A stretch of DNA of 18,373 nt, from the NCBI GenBank assembly GCA_030619365.1, contig JAUXBQ010000016.1, positions 1-18,373 on the forward strand, read 5' to 3'. The notes beneath the pieces are model-generated. The model did no database searches and was not told the DNA's origin. It worked only from the letters and a program-made list of their open reading frames with translations. A program made the position numbers and the translations under genes. How positions within the stretch are numbered: the first letter of the stretch is position 1; every line of letters starts with the position of its first letter. Below, in pieces: positions 1-6,814 of the stretch. This DNA comes from a candidate division FCPU426 bacterium (lineage in GTDB: Bacteria > Oederibacteriota > JAAXVQ01 > JAUVAV01).

Positions 1-42
1 AAGAGCTATGCGAAAGAAGCGTTGGAGAGGGCCTTGGCATGA
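1..42 (+). CDS. 3' end of a truncated upstream gene
   Basis: Reading from base 1, an open frame encodes KSYAKEALERALA and then stops at TGA (40-42). The TGA overlaps the ATG of the helicase (39-41) in an ATGA arrangement, which is typical of translationally coupled genes in one operon. The tail looks like an amphipathic Ala/Glu/Lys-rich helix; nothing else can be said about its function. Its identity matters because it is the most likely partner of the helicase. The call rests on the overlap geometry and not on recognised protein similarity. Confidence 0.6.
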   Translation, partial: KSYAKEALERALA

Positions 43-2864
43 GCTGGTCTTATGCGTTTAATGAGAAAATCCGCCTGCATGTAGAAGGGCGCATCACGCC
101 GCAGGCCGCCCAACGGCAGGAGCGGACCAGCCGGGAGATTCTGCGACGGCTCGAGCAGCAGCCGGGCGTTATCCTGGCGGATGAAGTGGGCATGGGCAAG
201 ACATTCGTGGCCTTGTCCGTGGCGCTCTCCATTGTCCTGACTCCGGGCGAACAAAGGCCGGTGGTGGTCATGATTCCCTCCACTTTGAAGGATAAATGGC
301 CCAAGGATATCCGGGTTTTTCTCGAGGCCTGCCTGCCGGAAACAGAGAGGGGGGAAATCCGGTTTCAACTGGTGGAAAGACCGGTGGCCTTCTTTAAGCT
401 GCTGGACGATCCGCCGGAGCGGCGCAAGCAGGTTATTTTCCTGACGCACGGCGCGCTCAGCCGGGGCATTCGGGACGGATGGATGAAAGCGGCCTTGATC
501 TATCGGGCGCTTTATCACAAACAGGATAACAAGTTGAGAGAAGCAGTGATCCGCTGCCTGGGCAGCCTGGTGGAAATGAAATGGGTCAAGCCGGACACTT
601 GGCGAAAATTGATGAGCACACCGCTGGCAGACTGGCTTAAAGTATTGCGCAGGGAAGGCATTGATCCGGAAGGAGACAACGATCCAGATACGGACGATGA
701 CCCGGTTCCAGGTAGTCTGATTGAGCCTTTGATGAATATGAGAGTGGATAACATCTATCAGGCTTTGTGTAATATCCCCCGGAATAATTCGAAGAACTAT
801 AGCAAGTTTGTGCTCGAAGCGCGCCGGGAGATCACCGGGGAGTTAAAGGAGTTATGGAAGAAGCTCATGGGTTCCATGCGCGCCAAGCTTCCGTTACTGA
901 TCCTGGATGAGGCGCATCACCTGAAGAATGCCCGGACCAAGTTCGCCGGCTTATTCCAGACGGAAGAAGCGGCGGAGGATATAAAGGAAATCACTGGTGG
1001 CCCGCTATGCGGTTTGTTCGAGCGCATGCTTTTCCTGACCGCCACGCCCTTCCAGCTCGGTCATCACGAACTTTGCTCCGTTCTGGATCGTTTTGAGGCT
1101 ATATCCTGGAAAGGAGACCAAGCGCCGGCGGCGGGCCGCTACGCCTACCAAACTCAAATCCGCGAACTTCGCGGCTTTCTCGACAGCGCCCAGGACGCCT
1201 CGCTCCGCTTGGACAGACAATGGGGGAGACTAAAGCCCGAAGACCTGACCCTCGCAGGTAAACCATGTCAGGACTTGGAAACATGGTGGACACAGGCGCA
1301 GGCATCCGGAGTCGCGAAGACCGAACGAGTTGCGGAAGTGATCCGCAGGTATGAAGAGGTCCGCCGTAAAATGCGCCAGGCCGAAACTGCTTTGCAGCCA
1401 TGGGTGATAAGGCACCTGAAGGAGCACGATTGCCCGACACTGGATAATGGCTGCCCCAGGCGCCTGCGCTTGACCGGGCGCGCCATTTTGGAGGAACATA
1501 CGGGCGATGGCACCCAGGGGTTGGAGATCGCGCGCGAAGCTATACTGCCATTCCTTTTGGCCGCGCGGACAGCATCTTTACTGCCCCAACATCGGGCTGT
1601 TTTCGCCGAAGGCCTGGCTTCGAGTTACGAAGCATATATCCAGACCAAGAAGAACCGGCAAGCACACGAGAGCACCGACGTGGACGATGAAACCGTCGGC
1701 GAAATCGTGCTAAGTCCCGAGGTTCAATGGTATTTGGACAAGATCGAGGAAGTATTAAACTCGGACTCACGGGTCCGGGGGAATTTTCATCCCAAAATAG
1801 ACGCCACTGTGAAACGGGTGCTGGATCTTTGGAAAAAAGGCGAAAAAGTGGTGGTGTTTTGCCATTACATCGCCACCGGCAAAGCCCTGCGCCGGCATAT
1901 TTCCCAGGCGGTGAAAAAGGAAATTCTGACTTTAGCCGCCGCTAAACTCGAGTGCGGCGAGGCGGAGGCCGGGGCTGTCCTGAATCAGATCGGAGAAAAA
2001 CTTTTCGACTCGGATTCACCCGTACGCGCGCAAGTGGACCATGAAATCGGCGCCATGCTTGGGCCCTACGCCGAGCTGGCGCCCTATCACCCCCAAATCT
2101 TGAAAGCCGTCAGGAGATATCTCCGTACCCCATCCTTCCTGGCCCGCTTTTTCCAATATAAGGATAAAAGTTTATCACCGGAAGCCGTGGTATCGGCCTT
2201 TGAAACTCAGGACGCCTCCGGCCTGTCCTTGCGAAAGACCATCAGTCAATTTTTAGACTTCCTCAAACGCTGCTCTCAGGCCGAAAGAGATATCTTCATT
2301 TCTGCGATGGAAAGCTTGCAAACCGGCGCGATACGGGCGCGGGACCACAGAGGCCTGTTCGAGGAGGATGAACTCCAGGGCGAAAATGCGGACTTGATTC
2401 AGCCCAATGTCCGTCTGGTCAACGGCACTGTGCGCCCGCAAACTCGGCAAAAATTAATTCTGACCTTTAACACTCCTTTCTACCCGGAAATCCTAATTAC
2501 CAGCAGCGTCATGGCCGAGGGTATTGACCTGCATTTGAACTGCCGCTATGTCATCCACCACGATCTCTGCTGGAACCCGAGCACGTTGGAGCAGAGAACC
2601 GGCAGAGTGGACCGGATCGGGAGTAAAAGCGAGATCACCCGGAAGCCGATCCACATTTATCTGCCCTACATCTCCCAGACACAGGACGAGAAGATGTACC
2701 GGGTCGTCATGGACCGGGAGAGGTGGTTTAAAGTGGTCATGGGGGAAAAGTTCCAGGTGGACGAGTTCACGACGGAAAAGCTGGCCGCCAGAATTCCGTT
2801 GCCGAAAAAAGCGGCTGATGAACTGGCGTTTAAGCTGGAAGTAATAGGAGACGGCGCTAAATGA
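39..2864 (+). CDS. SNF2/RapA-like superfamily 2 helicase
   Basis: A 941-residue predicted ATP-dependent DNA or RNA translocase. Visible motifs: Walker A ADEVGMGKT (residues 47-55, the SNF2-style 'DE.G.GKT'), DEAH box at 290-293, motif III LTATP at 333-337, start of the second RecA lobe at KVVVFCHY (603-610), motif V around MAEGID (825-830), and motif VI EQRTGRVDRIGS with the arginine finger region (851-862). The roughly 235 residues between Walker A and the DEAH box are much more than in a minimal SNF2 core. The second lobe is also long, so family-specific insertions are likely. The acidic stretch near residues 208-222 may be a linker. The start is fixed by the ATGA overlap with the preceding gene. 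RapA-like helicases of this shape occur in defence operons (DrmD of DISARM is one such SNF2 protein) but also in transcription recycling. A defence role is inference, since the partner gene is outside the window. Confidence 0.9.
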   Translation: MSWSYAFNEKIRLHVEGRITPQAAQRQERTSREILRRLEQQPGVILADEVGMGKTFVALSVALSIVLTPGEQRPVVVMIPSTLKDKWPKDIRVFLEACLPETERGEIRFQLVERPVAFFKLLDDPPERRKQVIFLTHGALSRGIRDGWMKAALIYRALYHKQDNKLREAVIRCLGSLVEMKWVKPDTWRKLMSTPLADWLKVLRREGIDPEGDNDPDTDDDPVPGSLIEPLMNMRVDNIYQALCNIPRNNSKNYSKFVLEARREITGELKELWKKLMGSMRAKLPLLILDEAHHLKNARTKFAGLFQTEEAAEDIKEITGGPLCGLFERMLFLTATPFQLGHHELCSVLDRFEAISWKGDQAPAAGRYAYQTQIRELRGFLDSAQDASLRLDRQWGRLKPEDLTLAGKPCQDLETWWTQAQASGVAKTERVAEVIRRYEEVRRKMRQAETALQPWVIRHLKEHDCPTLDNGCPRRLRLTGRAILEEHTGDGTQGLEIAREAILPFLLAARTASLLPQHRAVFAEGLASSYEAYIQTKKNRQAHESTDVDDETVGEIVLSPEVQWYLDKIEEVLNSDSRVRGNFHPKIDATVKRVLDLWKKGEKVVVFCHYIATGKALRRHISQAVKKEILTLAAAKLECGEAEAGAVLNQIGEKLFDSDSPVRAQVDHEIGAMLGPYAELAPYHPQILKAVRRYLRTPSFLARFFQYKDKSLSPEAVVSAFETQDASGLSLRKTISQFLDFLKRCSQAERDIFISAMESLQTGAIRARDHRGLFEEDELQGENADLIQPNVRLVNGTVRPQTRQKLILTFNTPFYPEILITSSVMAEGIDLHLNCRYVIHHDLCWNPSTLEQRTGRVDRIGSKSEITRKPIHIYLPYISQTQDEKMYRVVMDRERWFKVVMGEKFQVDEFTTEKLAARIPLPKKAADELAFKLEVIGDGAK

Positions 2865-2875
2865 CGAAGCCGCTA

Positions 2876-2947
2876 AGCAGGGAACGGTCCCCCGACCGGA
2901 AGGAACATTGAAAACGGGATTTCCTTCGGTTGCGACCGTTCCCTGCT
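2876..2947. repeat. Long REP-like hairpin, copy 1
   Basis: Perfect 14-bp outer arms, AGCAGGGAACGGTC (2876-2889) and GACCGTTCCCTGCT (2934-2947), enclose a second imperfect arm pair (CGACCGGAAGGAA against TTCCTTCGGTTG). The whole 72 bp could fold into one long stem. The outer arm matches the two palindromes at 3025-3060 and 3362-3389 except for paired changes that keep base pairing. It starts 11 bases after the helicase stop, so it could act as a 3' stem on that transcript; no U-run follows, so an intrinsic terminator is not supported. Confidence 0.7.
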
Positions 2948-3024
2948 GTTTCTACAGCCCATGGGTGACCGTTTGGCAGTGGGGAAATATTTTCCGCATG
3001 AAAAACATCACATTTCTGTCTAAT

Positions 3025-3060
3025 CCTTGTAGGGAACAGTCGTGACTGTTCCCTACAAGG
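3025..3060. repeat. REP-like perfect palindrome, copy 2
   Basis: Two perfect 17-bp arms, CCTTGTAGGGAACAGTC and GACTGTTCCCTACAAGG, are separated by only GT. The sequence GTAG lies in the lower stem; REP sequences recognised by RAYT enzymes carry a GTAG at the foot of the stem, so this is a plausible recognition signal, by analogy only. The right arm supplies AAGG of the AAGGAGG Shine-Dalgarno of the adjacent RAYT gene. If the hairpin formed in RNA it would partly mask that site. Confidence 0.85.
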
Positions 3061-3063
3061 AGG
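3057..3063 (+). promoter_or_regulatory. RAYT ribosome binding site embedded in palindrome arm
   Basis: AAGGAGG ends seven bases before the ATG at 3071 and decides that start. Its first four bases belong to the right arm of the palindrome at 3025-3060. An RNA hairpin would therefore compete with ribosome binding, and protein bound to the repeat DNA could also affect expression. The overlap is seen directly; regulation through it is inference. Confidence 0.7.
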
Positions 3064-3070
3064 ACACAAA

Positions 3071-3628
3071 ATGCGCGGGAGAAAAAATACCCGCCTGACG
3101 GGCTATGATTATTCTTCGGACGGCGCCTATTTCGTCACATTATGTGTGAAAAACCGGGAATGTCTATTCGGAGAAATCGAAGGGACGGGTATTAAACCGG
3201 ACCGGATGAAATTGAATCAATATGGACGGATTGCCTTTGACTGTTGGCAAAAATTGCCGCAACATTGTTCTAATTGCCGATTGGATGAATTTATCATTAT
3301 GCCAAATCATGTACACGGCGTTATATTCGTTATGGAATTCGCAAACGCAGATAATCGGCCTGTAGGGAACAGGCATGCCTGTTCCCTACGAATTGGACGT
3401 AATCACCAACAATTGCCGGTTATTGTCGGAGCCTATAAATCCGCGGTTTCGAAAAGGATACGTCGCGCCGGCGGGTTTGAATTTCAGTGGCAAAAATCTT
3501 ATTACGACCGCATCATCCGCCATGACGAGGAATTAAACCGGATTCGCGAATATGTCGCTGGCAATCCTCAGGGGTGGGAAAGGGACCGGGAAAACCCGGC
3601 CTATGGTCGTGGTGGTTCGGGACAATAA
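3071..3628 (+). CDS. REP-associated tyrosine transposase (RAYT, Y1 HUH family)
   Basis: A 185-residue single-strand DNA nicking and joining enzyme of the Y1 transposase family, related to IS200/IS605 TnpA. Seen directly: the metal-binding HUH motif in MPNHVHG (H80 and H82), the N-terminal 'YFVTLCVKNRECLFG' strand region typical of the family, and the C-terminal 'DEELNRIREYVAGNP' helix whose Y161 is the probable nucleophile. The strong Shine-Dalgarno at 3057-3063 fixes the start. Unlike a mobile IS200 copy there are no obvious IS ends or second gene; the gene is flanked by, and contains, REP-like palindromes, which is the hallmark of domesticated RAYTs. Residues about 98-107 are encoded by the in-frame palindrome at 3362-3389 and lie between the HUH motif and the conserved IVGAYKS segment, so they probably form a tolerated loop. 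It converges with the TPR protein gene one base downstream. Confidence 0.92.
   Translation: MRGRKNTRLTGYDYSSDGAYFVTLCVKNRECLFGEIEGTGIKPDRMKLNQYGRIAFDCWQKLPQHCSNCRLDEFIIMPNHVHGVIFVMEFANADNRPVGNRHACSLRIGRNHQQLPVIVGAYKSAVSKRIRRAGGFEFQWQKSYYDRIIRHDEELNRIREYVAGNPQGWERDRENPAYGRGGSGQ
3362..3389. repeat. REP-like palindrome inside the RAYT coding sequence, copy 3
   Basis: A perfect 28-bp palindrome with arms GTAGGGAACAGGCA and TGCCTGTTCCCTAC and no loop base. Compared with copy 2, one stem pair is changed on both arms (T/A becomes G/C) and the centre is AT in place of GT, so pairing is preserved. The palindrome is read in frame as part of a variable loop of the RAYT. The gene thus carries a probable target of its own product. 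Confidence 0.85.
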
Positions 3629-3629
3629 A

Positions 3630-5621
3630 TTACGGCCTGGCTTCCAACTCTTCGACCAATTTCCCGGCTTCCGGCCACTGGGGCAGAGCCTTTCGGGCGC
3701 GGCGGGCCCAGCGCAGCGCCTCTCCCCGGCGCGCGGGTGTTTCTTTCAGCGTCTCGGCCAGCAGATAACACACGCGCCCATAGAGCGCCCCGGTCTGGCG
3801 CACGGAACGCAGGGCGGCCCGGAAGTAATGCTCCGCGGTTTCCAAACGCTGGTCCTGCTTGGCCATGAGGCCCAAATTGAAGAGCGCGCCGGCGTGGCGC
3901 GGCGCTTTTTTCAAAACCTCCTCAAAGGCCCGGCGGGCCGCGGCCATCTGGCCGGCCCGTAAGGACAATTCGCCGGCGAAAAACGGAGGGAGAAACGCGT
4001 GCGGCGAGATTTCCGCGGCCCGGCGCGCCTCCTGCAAGGCCGCTTCGGGCCGGGAGGGATTAAAGTACGGGGATTTTTTAGGCTCCAGGGCCTGATATTG
4101 GAAGGGCGCGATCACCGACCGATTGGCGGCCCCGCGCCGGGCGTAGATCAGGCAGTCGTCGTCCCAGTAAATCAGGGCCCACTCACCGGATTTCCAGAGC
4201 GCCTGGTAAAGCTTGATGTCGTTCTTCGGCGAGATCAGCAGACCCTGGATATTATATTGCTTTAACAAGTGGTCGCACCATTGCGCGTCTCCCCAGATCA
4301 TCTTCCGGTAATCCGCGTAAAGTTTTTCTCCAAACAGAGGGAAGCGGCCGTCGATAAACACCTGCACCCGGCCCTCGGTCATCCAGCCGACGTAACCGCC
4401 CCAAATATCATGGGTGAGCAGACGCCCGTTGATAGGATGGGATTGCAGCCAGGCCAAGCCGTGTTTGGGATACATGTGCGGGATCTCGCCCAGTTTAAAT
4501 CCGAAGCCCGAGCCCGCGACCCAGACGGTTAGCGACAACAAAAACGTGCAGCCGCTGAGCAACCCCCATTGCCTAAGGCGCGGGGAGAGCTGCAACCGGG
4601 GCCATAATTTTAGCCAGACATAGCGCAGATGCTCGGCCAGCGGGGGCAGCGCGGCAATCAGAAACAACGGCATGTTGCGGTAGGATTTAAGGGCCAGGTA
4701 GGAAAAAGCCACCAGGGGAAGCAGGTCCACCAGGCGGGCTTTGCGCCAGGCCACGAGCTGGGATAGCCAGGTCAGGGCCAGCAGGAAAAAAAACAGCGGC
4801 TCCCGGGCCAGTTGGGGTGGCGCCCATTCAGTCAGATATTTCATAAAATCCTGGGAAGCCGTGGTTTCCAGCACAAACGTATACAGGGAAAACCCCATCG
4901 GATTGACGGCGCCGGCCAGGAAAGCGGCCAGCGCGATCCAGCCCAGGTGAAGCAGGCGCGCCCGGTAATGGCGGTCCTGGGTCCTCCAGTAGGTCAGAGC
5001 GTCGTCCAGCATCTGCGCGCCTAAAAAACCGAAAACGACCACAAAGCCCGGATGCAGGTTCGCCCAGGGCACGACCAGGGCCGGCAGGAGCCATAGTTTT
5101 TTCCAGGCCCGGTTAATCTTCGGCCCGGCCCGGCGGAAATCATCCAGCCATAGCATGATCAGGGGCAGCAAGAGATACGTCACCACGTAAGGACGCTCAG
5201 GCATAATGCGCGTTTGCGGCGCGAGCATGGCCGCGGCCAGGAGCAGGCCGACCAGGCCCAGGTTGGACCAGCGCCGGTAGACCAGAATCCCGAGCAGGAA
5301 CAGCGCAACGGTCATGGCCAGGGACTTCAACACCGTGAGCAAGCCGTAGCCGCCGAGTTCATACGCCAGATAAATGCCGACCCGGAACAGCACCTCGACC
5401 TTTTCAATGCTTTTATCGGGGACCGTGTAGGCAAAAGGTTCCAGATCCGCCTGGAAGTGATTGTCCACCCAGTGCCGGCCGTCGCGAAGGTGAATGAATA
5501 CGTCCGGGTCTCCCAGGGGCTGCAGGAGCAGGCCGAAAGCCAGCACGGCCATGAGCAGGACAAATGCGCGCGTCAGCCGTTGGGTAGCGATTGGTCCGGT
5601 GGGGGCCGGGGAAGGCTTCAT
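3630..5621 (-). CDS. Polytopic membrane protein with C-terminal TPR repeats (GT-C-like)
   Basis: A 663-residue integral membrane protein. A first membrane segment near residues 18-36 is followed by a loop with an Asp pair (GDPD, 37-40) and 'HLRDGRHW'. About ten more hydrophobic segments follow up to roughly residue 380, then an extracytoplasmic-looking domain, then TPR-like helices from about 527 to the end ('AFEEVLKKAPRHAGALFNLGL' and the following repeat). An early acidic pair in the first loop followed by many membrane helices resembles GT-C glycosyltransferases that use polyprenyl-linked sugars. This fits the adjacent divergent glycan cluster with its polyprenol-phosphate sugar synthase, but no definite family signature was recognised. 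ATG at 5621 has GGAG eight bases upstream; the TTG at 5714 would add a Pro/Arg-rich extension before the first membrane segment and is less likely. Confidence 0.75.
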   Translation of the reverse strand: MKPSPAPTGPIATQRLTRAFVLLMAVLAFGLLLQPLGDPDVFIHLRDGRHWVDNHFQADLEPFAYTVPDKSIEKVEVLFRVGIYLAYELGGYGLLTVLKSLAMTVALFLLGILVYRRWSNLGLVGLLLAAAMLAPQTRIMPERPYVVTYLLLPLIMLWLDDFRRAGPKINRAWKKLWLLPALVVPWANLHPGFVVVFGFLGAQMLDDALTYWRTQDRHYRARLLHLGWIALAAFLAGAVNPMGFSLYTFVLETTASQDFMKYLTEWAPPQLAREPLFFFLLALTWLSQLVAWRKARLVDLLPLVAFSYLALKSYRNMPLFLIAALPPLAEHLRYVWLKLWPRLQLSPRLRQWGLLSGCTFLLSLTVWVAGSGFGFKLGEIPHMYPKHGLAWLQSHPINGRLLTHDIWGGYVGWMTEGRVQVFIDGRFPLFGEKLYADYRKMIWGDAQWCDHLLKQYNIQGLLISPKNDIKLYQALWKSGEWALIYWDDDCLIYARRGAANRSVIAPFQYQALEPKKSPYFNPSRPEAALQEARRAAEISPHAFLPPFFAGELSLRAGQMAAARRAFEEVLKKAPRHAGALFNLGLMAKQDQRLETAEHYFRAALRSVRQTGALYGRVCYLLAETLKETPARRGEALRWARRARKALPQWPEAGKLVEELEARP

Positions 5622-5865
5622 GGTTGCGACTCCAGGGTTTGGATGAGCTGGCGGGCGGCCGGCTAGCCGGGGTGGTGCGCCAGGGCAAAGCGGGCGCCCG
5701 CTTCCTCGCGTCAAGGTGCGCCCATTATACTGAATCGCGCGGGCGGAGAGTAGGCCAAAGTCGGAAAAGTGGGGAAAAAATCTCCCCAGCCGCGGGGAAT
5801 CATGTTATAAATAGTTGATTTTCAATCTTTTTCACGCGACAGCACGCTAAATTAAGGAGTGAACC
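5622..5865. promoter_or_regulatory. Divergent intergenic region between the TPR membrane protein and the glycan cluster
   Basis: These 244 bases separate two divergently transcribed genes and should hold both promoters. A small inverted repeat TGGGGA ... TCCCCA lies at 5770-5788. TATAAA at 5806-5811 is a possible -10 element for the plus-strand cluster, but no good -35 element lies 16-18 bases upstream. AAGGAG six bases before the ATG at 5866 is a clear ribosome binding site. No convincing promoter for the minus-strand gene was found. Confidence 0.35.
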
Positions 5866-6786
5866 ATGCGCATTCTCGTCGCTGGCGGTGCCGGATTTAT
5901 CGGTTCTCATTTGTGCGACCGCCTCTTGAAAATGAACCATCAGGTCACCTGCCTGGATAACCTGAAGACCGGACGCCTGGCCAACCTGAAGGAAGCGCGC
6001 GAGTCCAAACGCTTTCGGTTTCTGCGCAAGGATGTGCGCCAACCGGTATCGCTGGCCGTGGATTATGTTTTTAATCTGGCCTCCTACGCCTCGCCGCCGG
6101 CTTACCAGAAATGGTCGCTGGAGACCCTGATGACCAACGCCCTGGGCGGCTATCAGTTGCTGGAACTGGCGCGGCGGCAGGGCGCCAAGTACCTTTTTGC
6201 CAGCACCTCGGAAATTTACGGCGATCCGCTGCACCATCCCCAGAAAGAAACCGATTGGGGAAACGTGAACCCGGTCGGGCCCCGCGCCTGCTATGACGAA
6301 GCCAAACGTTTCGGCGAGGCCCTGACCACGGAATACCACCGCAAGCACCGCCTCAACGTCCGGATCGCGCGCATTTTCAATACCTACGGCCCCCGCCTGC
6401 AAAAAGACGACGGCCGGGTGCTGACCAATTTTATTACCCAGGCGCAGCGGGGCAGGGCCCTGACGATCTACGGGCACGGACGACAAACCCGTAGCTTCTG
6501 CTATGTCTCCGACCTGGTGGAAGGATTGCTCCGGGCCGCGTTTTATCCGAGAACCAACGGCGAGATATTCAACCTGGGCAATACCAATGAATTCACCATC
6601 CAGGACGTGGCCGAACTGGTGGCCGAACTCACGGGGAAGCCGCTGAAAACCGAGTCCCGGCCCATGCCCGTGGACGATCCCCGGCGACGGCGGCCGGATA
6701 TCAGCAAAGCCCACCGCATTTTGCGGTGGGCGCCGAAAGTGCCGCTGCGCGAGGGATTGATCCGCACGCTGGAAGGGCTGAAATAA
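5866..6786 (+). CDS. UDP-glucuronate decarboxylase-like extended SDR (UDP-xylose synthase)
   Basis: A 306-residue NAD-dependent nucleotide-sugar enzyme. Rossmann motif GGAGFIGS at residues 7-14, the 'NLASYASPPAYQ' segment, catalytic YDEAK with Y143 and K147, 'RIARIFNTYGPRLQKDDGRV', and 'LTIYGHGRQTRSFCYVSDLVEG'. The YDEAKR and 'ARIFNTYGPR...DGRV' combination matches UDP-glucuronate decarboxylase, which converts UDP-glucuronate to UDP-xylose and CO2, better than dTDP-glucose 4,6-dehydratase, though the two are closely related and other UDP-sugar epimerases cannot be excluded. The start is supported by AAGGAG six bases upstream. It is the first gene of a six-gene plus-strand cluster, and the next gene begins 28 bases downstream. 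Cytosolic, it would supply an activated pentose to the glycosyltransferases encoded next door. Confidence 0.85.
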   Translation: MRILVAGGAGFIGSHLCDRLLKMNHQVTCLDNLKTGRLANLKEARESKRFRFLRKDVRQPVSLAVDYVFNLASYASPPAYQKWSLETLMTNALGGYQLLELARRQGAKYLFASTSEIYGDPLHHPQKETDWGNVNPVGPRACYDEAKRFGEALTTEYHRKHRLNVRIARIFNTYGPRLQKDDGRVLTNFITQAQRGRALTIYGHGRQTRSFCYVSDLVEGLLRAAFYPRTNGEIFNLGNTNEFTIQDVAELVAELTGKPLKTESRPMPVDDPRRRRPDISKAHRILRWAPKVPLREGLIRTLEGLK

Positions 6787-6814
6787 AGCAAAAAGTGAAG
6801 GGGGACGCTGACGC

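Noticed and set aside
2857..3069. 70-codon minus-strand open frame in the helicase-RAYT gap
   Set aside because: It is made almost entirely of the two REP-like palindromes and reads like translated repeat sequence.
3071..3628. Complete IS200/IS605 insertion sequence
   Set aside because: There is no TnpB/IscB gene and no typical left and right IS ends; the covarying palindromes around and inside the gene fit a RAYT better.
5622..5714. TTG start giving a 694-residue version of the TPR membrane protein
   Set aside because: The extra residues are Pro/Arg/Gly rich, precede the first membrane segment and lack a ribosome binding site, whereas ATG 5621 has GGAG well placed.
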